From NCBI RefSeq assembly GCF_013377885.1, contig NZ_JABKAU010000003.1, forward strand, positions 1-64,000: a stretch of DNA of 64,000 nt, written 5' to 3'. Source of the stretch: Hymenobacter lapidiphilus (GTDB lineage: Bacteria; Bacteroidota; Bacteroidia; Cytophagales; Hymenobacteraceae). Below the pieces are notes generated by a model that was given only the letters and a program-made list of their open reading frames with translations, was not told the origin of the DNA and did not search any database. Shown one piece after another: positions 58,910-64,000 of the stretch. A program made the translations under genes and the position numbers. The first letter of the stretch is position 1; each line of letters starts with the position of its first letter.

Positions 58910-59773
58910 ATGCATAAAACCACTTTGCTGACTACCGGAATGGTGCTTTTATTGGCGGCCCCGGTTCGCACTCTGGCTCAGTCGGCCACCGCTGATGCCG
59001 AGTTCAACTCTAACATGGAGTCGCCCTTTGTGCGCCTCATTCGTCCCGACCGGCCCGGGCAAACCATCACCACCAACATGCTGTACCCCGGGCAGTTTCA
59101 GCTCGAAACCAGCCTGACGCGCTACGCTGATGGCAGCAGTGTGGGCTACGCCGGCCGCCAGGTATGGGGCAATACGCTTCGGGTGGGCTTTTTCAACCAC
59201 ATCGAGCTGCGCGCCACCCAAAACTACCTACCCGATCCGGTTACCAACCGCTTGCTGGGTGACGTGCCAACTACCCCACTTACCGGGCCGGCCGGATTTG
59301 CGCCCCTCAATGTGGGCGCTAAATTTCTGGCTTCCAGCACGCAGAATGCCCGTTCGCAGGTGGTAGTACTACTTGATATGAACCTGCGCAACGGCAACGC
59401 CAGCTTTTCGGGCAAGCAACTGGAGCCCGGGGGCCGGCTGCTAGTTTCGCAGCAGCTGGGGCAGCGGTTTGGCCTAGAGGGCAACTTTGGGTTTCGGCAA
59501 CGGGGCTTTAAGGCCGAGGGCACCAAGCAAGGCCAATACCTGACAACACTGGCACTTAACGGCCCGCTTGGGGCAAGTACCCATTTCGGTTTTCTGGCCG
59601 AAACCTACGCCACCTGGCAGCGCCAGCAGGGGTGGCTGCCGGGCCTCAGTTCGGGCCTTTACTACCGGCCCCTACCCGGCCTGCGCCTCGATGTAACCGC
59701 CGGCCATGGCCTCACACCGGCGGCCGGTGGCTTCAACATTGGTGCTGGCCTGAGCGCGCGACTGGGCAAGTAA
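58910..59773 (+). CDS. outer membrane beta-barrel transporter-like protein
   Basis: A 287-residue exported protein. The signal peptide (LLTTGMVLLLAAPVRTLAQS) is followed by a barrel pattern of alternating residues: DRPGQTITTNMLYPGQFQLE, LRVGFFNHIELRATQNY, GFAPLNVGAKFLAS, FGLEGNFGFRQRGF. The layout (RPDRPGQ, then paired strands and LNVGAK) is that of the MetA-pathway/phenol-degradation outer-membrane family. The carried substrate is unknown. ATG 58910 is chosen; a TTG three codons upstream is not needed. Confidence 0.8.
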   Translation: MHKTTLLTTGMVLLLAAPVRTLAQSATADAEFNSNMESPFVRLIRPDRPGQTITTNMLYPGQFQLETSLTRYADGSSVGYAGRQVWGNTLRVGFFNHIELRATQNYLPDPVTNRLLGDVPTTPLTGPAGFAPLNVGAKFLASSTQNARSQVVVLLDMNLRNGNASFSGKQLEPGGRLLVSQQLGQRFGLEGNFGFRQRGFKAEGTKQGQYLTTLALNGPLGASTHFGFLAETYATWQRQQGWLPGLSSGLYYRPLPGLRLDVTAGHGLTPAAGGFNIGAGLSARLGK

Positions 59774-59801
59774 GAATCCCGGAAGTTGGACTCCCGCTCC
59801 G

Positions 59802-61142
59802 TTATTTTTTCGCTTCCTCGCCCACAATACGGGTTGGCGTTTGCTGGCCATTGACGATGGGTGCTGCGGCACGAGCAATGGCCGTAATAACGGCCGTCAT
59901 GTTGGGCAGGTCAAGGCTTTCTACCTCGTCGTTGACGGAATGGTAAAGCTTGTCGGTCGGAATCTGGTCGGTGCTGATGGTGTGAGCCGGTACACCCAGG
60001 CGGGCCAGGGTAGCGTTGTCGGAGCGGTAGAACAGATTTTGCTCGGGGTACGGATCAGCTTCGAACCGGAAAATGCTTCCCTTGGCATTCTGCTGAAGCA
60101 ACGGCCCGAAATCAGACTTATCGAAGCCCGTGACAAAGGCGGAGTTAGGACCGAATTTGGCCTGCTTGCCAATCATTTCGATGTTGAACATGGCCACTAC
60201 CTGTGCGGGATCAAGCTGGCGGGCAAAATGGCCGGCTCCAAAGCCTCCAATTTCCTCGGCCACAAAGGCCACGAACAGCAGCGGGCGGGCATTGCTGCGC
60301 TGCTGTTTGAAGTACTCCGCCAAGGCTACTACGGCCGTTGTGCCGCTGGCGTCATCGTCGGCCCCGTTGGCAATAGAGTCGCCGGCTACGGCAGGCAAAG
60401 TGCCGATGTGGTCGTAGTGGGCGCTGAATATAACCTTCTCGTTTTCCCGGTCTTTATTCAGGCCCGGAAGTACACCCACCACATTGCGCAACTGTACCGT
60501 GCGGATATCGGTGGTGGCCGTTATCAAAAACTTAAGCGGGCCGGCCGGAGCCGTGCCCAGCACGAGTAGCGTAGAAAAAGGTGCGGGCTTATCGGGCCGA
60601 AGGCCGCCGCGTCCCATAAAGCCAGCTACTCGCTTAAACGCGTCTTTCTGCGTGGTATCAACAAATACAATGGTATTGGCTTGGGGGTTAAGCAGCGGCC
60701 GGATTTCCTTCATCAGGTTATCCTTGGGTCCGATTGTGATGATGCGGGGCGAGGGCTCGTCGTAGTGCATCCAGTTGAGTTTGGGCTGGCCTGATACCAA
60801 CACAAACCGGCCGGCTGGCACCACGGCTCCACCCACCGTAACCAGCATGGGCTTGGTACGGGCCTCATACACCGGAAACGACTGCGAGAAGCCCGGCAGA
60901 CCCGGCAGCGGCTCCAGCCCGATACGCTGGAACTCGGCTACCAGAAAATCGGCCGCCTTCTCGGCACCGGGCTTCCCGGATGCACGGCCCTTCATATCAT
61001 CGGCGGCTAGTGCCCTGACCACCCGCTCTACAGTAGCGGCAGCAACACCGGGTGCGGCAGGAAGTTTAAGGGGCTTCTTCTGAGCGAGTACGGGGCGGCC
61101 GGCAAGCCCCAGCAGCATAATGAGAGCAATAGCTTTATACAT
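59802..61142 (-). CDS. M28 family peptidase
   Basis: A 446-residue secreted dizinc peptidase. A signal peptide (ALIMLLGLAGRPVLAQ) precedes a PA-type insert and the M28 catalytic domain: zinc ligands His in SAHYDHIG, Asp in NGADDDASGT, Glu in VAEEIGGF, Asp-equivalent position in IEMIGK (Glu where Asp is usual), and His in YHSVNDE. Such enzymes release amino acids or dipeptides from the N-terminus. It is convergent with the outer-membrane gene and follows the 61.2 kb gene on the same strand. Confidence 0.9.
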   Translation of the reverse strand: MYKAIALIMLLGLAGRPVLAQKKPLKLPAAPGVAAATVERVVRALAADDMKGRASGKPGAEKAADFLVAEFQRIGLEPLPGLPGFSQSFPVYEARTKPMLVTVGGAVVPAGRFVLVSGQPKLNWMHYDEPSPRIITIGPKDNLMKEIRPLLNPQANTIVFVDTTQKDAFKRVAGFMGRGGLRPDKPAPFSTLLVLGTAPAGPLKFLITATTDIRTVQLRNVVGVLPGLNKDRENEKVIFSAHYDHIGTLPAVAGDSIANGADDDASGTTAVVALAEYFKQQRSNARPLLFVAFVAEEIGGFGAGHFARQLDPAQVVAMFNIEMIGKQAKFGPNSAFVTGFDKSDFGPLLQQNAKGSIFRFEADPYPEQNLFYRSDNATLARLGVPAHTISTDQIPTDKLYHSVNDEVESLDLPNMTAVITAIARAAAPIVNGQQTPTRIVGEEAKK

Positions 61143-61153
61143 GACGCAAAATA

Positions 61154-61195
61154 GGGAGCTCGCGCCAGATTTAATGCAATCTGGTGCGGGCTCCC
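61154..61195. terminator. hairpin after the 61.2 kb gene
   Basis: Arms GGGAGCTCGCGCCAGATT and AATCTGGTGCGGGCTCCC (16 of 18 paired) around six bases. It starts three bases after the TAA at 61199-61201 that would close the restored reading frame of the upstream gene, which supports that longer frame. Confidence 0.7.
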
Positions 61196-61244
61196 TGGTT
61201 ACTTTTCTTCTTCTTCGGACTTGGCAGCCACTACTGCCCAGTCG

Positions 61245-61967
61245 CTACTCTTTTTCGGCGGCGGCTAGCACTGCGGCCCATTCGGCATCGGTGCTGGCCT
61301 TGCTTGCACCAGACACCGTTTTCAGGGCCAATTCTGGGGCGGCAGCCTGCAGCATTTTTAGCGTTAGCTTCAGAGGCACAAGCGTTTTATCGGGTCGGAG
61401 CAGGAAGTACTGGTTTTCGTTTCGTATCTGGTCGAGGCGTGGGCCGTAACTGTATGCCTGAGGTTCTTTCGCTGGTACAAATTTCTTTGCATACCGCTTA
61501 AGTAGCGTGTGGCGACCTTCATGCAGTACTTCTACATACTCGCTCTGCTGCTCCCGATCAGCGGCCTCACTAAAGCGCCGGAAATACCGGGTACGTGCCG
61601 GGATACTGGCAGTGGCTGGCGCATCCAACTCGAAGCCGACGACCGACCGGTCGTCCAGTTGAAGAGAATCAGTGCGGGCTGCGTCCGGACGCATTAGCAG
61701 GCGCTGGGCCAGCACATCATACTTGATGGCTACCGGGGCCAACTGATTGTTGCGGCTGGTGCGCAGGCGGGCCATCAACCAACGCGGTTCGAGATAGGGA
61801 GAGCCTTGTAGCCCTTCGGATTTATTGTAAGGCAGAACCGCAGGAATGCCTGTAGCCAACGCATTCAGGTTCATTTGAGCCGCTTGCCCGGCTTGCTCAG
61901 CAGTCTGCTGAGCGGCGGCACCCAAAGGTGCCAGGCAAATCAGCAGCATAAGGCATCGATGATTCAT
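61245..61967 (-). CDS. secreted hypothetical protein with probable C-terminal frameshift
   Basis: A 240-residue exported protein of unknown function. The signal peptide (CLMLLICLAPLGAAAQQ) is followed by a mixed alpha/beta body. It ends TDAEWAAVLAAAEKE and TAG. Immediately beyond, in the next frame, lies a copy of this tail: SSDWAVVAAKSEEEEK and TAA at 61199-61201. Removing one A from the A5 run at 61251-61255 (T5 on the plus strand) joins the frames without a break. A TAGATTTA box at 61996-62003 may be its promoter. Confidence 0.7.
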   Translation of the reverse strand: MNHRCLMLLICLAPLGAAAQQTAEQAGQAAQMNLNALATGIPAVLPYNKSEGLQGSPYLEPRWLMARLRTSRNNQLAPVAIKYDVLAQRLLMRPDAARTDSLQLDDRSVVGFELDAPATASIPARTRYFRRFSEAADREQQSEYVEVLHEGRHTLLKRYAKKFVPAKEPQAYSYGPRLDQIRNENQYFLLRPDKTLVPLKLTLKMLQAAAPELALKTVSGASKASTDAEWAAVLAAAEKE

Positions 61968-61995
61968 AACCGGAAGGCATAAATGGTGAGACAGC

Positions 61996-62003
61996 TAAAT
62001 CTA
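61996..62003 (-). promoter_or_regulatory. possible promoter -7 element of the 61.2 kb gene
   Basis: TAGATTTA on the minus strand, one mismatch from TAnnTTTG, 29 bp before the ATG. No clear -33. Confidence 0.35.
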
Positions 62004-62032
62004 CAGCTTTTTCAAGTCATACCGTAACGATA

Positions 62033-64000
62033 TTACCCCAGCGTCAGCACCAGATCGTCGGCGTTTACCAGCGTGCCCTCGGCCAAGTTTATCGCCCCGA
62101 CGGTGGTGTCGTCGGGGGCCGTAATGGTGGTTTCCATCTTCATGGCTTCGATGATGAACAGGGGCGTGTTTTTACGCACCTGCTCGCCGCTTTTCACCAG
62201 TACCCGGCTTAGCAGGCCCTGCAGGGGCGCGCCCAGCTGGCGGGGGTTGGCCTTGTCGGCCTTGGTGTTCATGATGCGCTTTACCTCCACCGAATTGTCG
62301 CGGATTTTGAGGTTTCGCGTTTGGCCGTTGAGGGTGAAGAACAGCGTGCGGTTGCCGTCCTCGTCCACCGGGCCAATGCTCTGCAGGCCCACAATGATGC
62401 TCTTGCCGCGGGCAATTTCGATGAGCGTTTCATCGCCCGACTGCAGGCCGTAGTAAAACACTGGCGTAGGCACCACCGACACGTCGCCGTACTGCTGGCG
62501 GAAGTCCCAGTACTGCTCGAAAACCTTAGGGTACAGCAACCACGACAGCACGTCGGTGAACTTTCCTTCAGCCTCGAACTTTTCCTTGAAATTGGCCTGC
62601 TCCTGTTCGAAGTCAATCGGGGCCAGGTGCTCGTTGGGCCGGTCGGTGAAGGGCTCCTCCCCTTTCAGCACCACGGCTTGCACATCAGCGGGCCAGCCGC
62701 CCTCGGGCTGGCCGATGTCGCCCCTAAACAGCTGGCGCACCGACTCAGGGAAGTTGAGCGTTTCGCCCTTTTCCAGCACGTCGGCGGTGGTCAGGTCGTT
62801 GGAAACCAGGAACAGCGCCATGTCGCCCACCACTTTCGATGAGGGCGTCACCTTCACGATGTCGCCGAACAATTGGTTAACGTCGGCGAAGGTCGTTTTC
62901 ACGGTTTCGAACTTGTCGAGCAGACCTAAGGCCGCCGCCTGGGGCCGCAGGTTGGAGTATTGCCCGCCCGGAATTTCGTGCTGAAATACTTCCGACGTGC
63001 CTGCCTTCAGGCCCGACTCGAAGGGGTAGTAGTACTCGCGTACCGTTTCCCAGTAGGTCGAGAATTCGTTGAGCGACTTCTGGTTGAACTCGCGGTGCCG
63101 GGGCTGGCCGCGCAGCATTTCCACTACCGAGTTGAAGTTGGGCTGCGACGTGAGGCCCGAGAGCGAACCCAGCGCCACATCAATCACGTTCACGCCGGCC
63201 TCTACTGCCTTCAGGTAGGTGGCGGGCTGCAGGCTGCTGGTGTCGTGGGTGTGCAGGTGGATGGGCAGGCTGATGGTGTCGCGCAGGGCCGTAATGAGCT
63301 CCTGGGCGGCGTAGGGCTTGAGCAGGCCGGCCATGTCCTTGATGCATAGGATATGCGCGCCGGCATCCTCAATCTGGCGGGCAAGGCGCAGGTAGTAATC
63401 GAGGTTGTATTTCTGGTGGCGGCTCACGTCAAGCAGGTCGCCGGTGTAGCAGATGCTGGCCTCGGCGAGCCGGTCGGTTTTGGTGCGCACGAAGTTGATG
63501 CAGGCTTCCATGCCCGGCATCCAGTTCAGCGAATCGAAAATGCGGAATACGTCGATACCGGTTTCGGCGGCCTGCTGCACGAACCGCTCGGTCAGGTTAT
63601 CCGGATAGGCCTTGTAACCTACGCCGTTGGCCCCGCGAATGAGCATTTGGAGCAGGATATTGGGCACGGCAGCGCGCAGCTTGGCAAGCCGTTCCCACGG
63701 GTCTTCGTGTAGGAAGCGCAGCGCCACATCGAACGTAGCCCCGCCCCAGCACTCTAACGAGAAGGTTTGCGGGTGCTCGTGAGCGAAGCGGCCGGCCACT
63801 TTCAGCATATCAAACGTGCGCATGCGGGTGGCCAGCAGGCTCTGGTGGGCGTCGCGCAACGTGGTGTCGGTGTAATGAATCTGCGGGTCGGCGCGCAGCC
63901 ATTTCGAGAAACCCTCGGGGCCCAGCTCGGTGAGCAGCTGCTTGGTGCCGGCCGGCGGCGGGCCCGTGAGGTCCGACTCGGGCAGACGGGGCTTGCGCAG
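62033..64000 (-). CDS. pyc: pyruvate carboxylase, C-terminal two thirds (cut by window edge)
   Basis: Biotin enzyme that converts pyruvate, bicarbonate and ATP to oxaloacetate. The reading frame is open to the window edge; 655 codons are seen and the ATP-grasp biotin carboxylase part lies outside. Seen: TDTTLRDAHQSLLATRMRT (start of the carboxyltransferase domain, metal-binding Asp), HLHTHDTSS (metal His pair), CIKDMAGLLKP (the Lys that is carboxylated), and the biotinyl domain with IIEAMKMETTITAP about 35 residues from the end. The apparent ATG-like start at 63859 is internal. Anaplerotic role for the TCA cycle. Confidence 0.95.
   Translation of the reverse strand: MRKPRLPESDLTGPPPAGTKQLLTELGPEGFSKWLRADPQIHYTDTTLRDAHQSLLATRMRTFDMLKVAGRFAHEHPQTFSLECWGGATFDVALRFLHEDPWERLAKLRAAVPNILLQMLIRGANGVGYKAYPDNLTERFVQQAAETGIDVFRIFDSLNWMPGMEACINFVRTKTDRLAEASICYTGDLLDVSRHQKYNLDYYLRLARQIEDAGAHILCIKDMAGLLKPYAAQELITALRDTISLPIHLHTHDTSSLQPATYLKAVEAGVNVIDVALGSLSGLTSQPNFNSVVEMLRGQPRHREFNQKSLNEFSTYWETVREYYYPFESGLKAGTSEVFQHEIPGGQYSNLRPQAAALGLLDKFETVKTTFADVNQLFGDIVKVTPSSKVVGDMALFLVSNDLTTADVLEKGETLNFPESVRQLFRGDIGQPEGGWPADVQAVVLKGEEPFTDRPNEHLAPIDFEQEQANFKEKFEAEGKFTDVLSWLLYPKVFEQYWDFRQQYGDVSVVPTPVFYYGLQSGDETLIEIARGKSIIVGLQSIGPVDEDGNRTLFFTLNGQTRNLKIRDNSVEVKRIMNTKADKANPRQLGAPLQGLLSRVLVKSGEQVRKNTPLFIIEAMKMETTITAPDDTTVGAINLAEGTLVNADDLVLTLG

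Overview
The window is a GC-rich chromosomal stretch of a Bacteroidota bacterium, most like Hymenobacter or a close relative in the Cytophagales. The inference rests on several signals. There are gliding-motility genes (gldC, gldG, gldF, gldA). Two secreted proteins end in type IX secretion sorting domains (one type B, one type A). Several genes have Bacteroidota promoters (TAnnTTTG -7 element, weak -33). The two-domain isocitrate dehydrogenase is the Thermus type. I see no rRNA, tRNA, phage, transposase or CRISPR array. The region looks like core chromosome with many small interspersed repeats.

Layout. 0-5.8 kb: a small hypothetical gene, histidine ammonia-lyase, a T9SS type B surface protein, ybaB and a glycosyltransferase. 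5.8-12.3 kb: a PspC-domain protein, a TPR/OmpA-like lipoprotein, pdhB, a DinB protein, a thioesterase, a methyltransferase, a 56-codon DUF2256 gene and a hypothetical. 12.7-21 kb: a four-repeat CHRD protein with a T9SS tail, guanine deaminase, a large AsmA-like protein and a TPR histidine kinase. 21-29.2 kb: dgt broken by an in-frame TAA, a DUF1361 membrane protein, and a TetR / ABC / HlyD / TolC export cluster whose ATPase has degenerate motifs. 29.5-39.8 kb: icd, an SPFH lipoprotein with two tandem paralogous secreted proteins, a CutA-like protein, a TPR plus periplasmic-binding protein, hemL, a membrane protein, dcd and a small secreted protein. 39.9-46.7 kb: gldC, dnaN, a small membrane protein, gldG, gldF, gldA and an SDR. 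46.7-54.2 kb: a DUF2807 lipoprotein, a GldL-like membrane protein, a second SDR, mlaE-mlaF, a BstA/YfiT protein, a bifunctional-nuclease protein, etfA-etfB and a TPR protein. 54.2-64 kb: an esterase, DUF5996, an M1 aminopeptidase, an outer-membrane protein, an M28 peptidase, a secreted protein with a frameshifted tail, and the 3-prime two thirds of pyruvate carboxylase running off the end.

The most striking feature is non-coding. At least four families of interspersed repeats sit in almost every intergenic gap: two hyphenated inverted-repeat families of about 90-145 bp with four and seven copies, a third with two copies, and short AGCT-type tandem repeats. Many overlap the ends of genes, and at least eight genes take their stop codon from repeat sequence. 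Two genes look damaged: dgt by a probable Tyr-to-stop change, and the 61.2 kb gene by a one-base change in a homopolymer.

All calls come from reading the sequence. No database search was run, and family names rest on recognised motifs.
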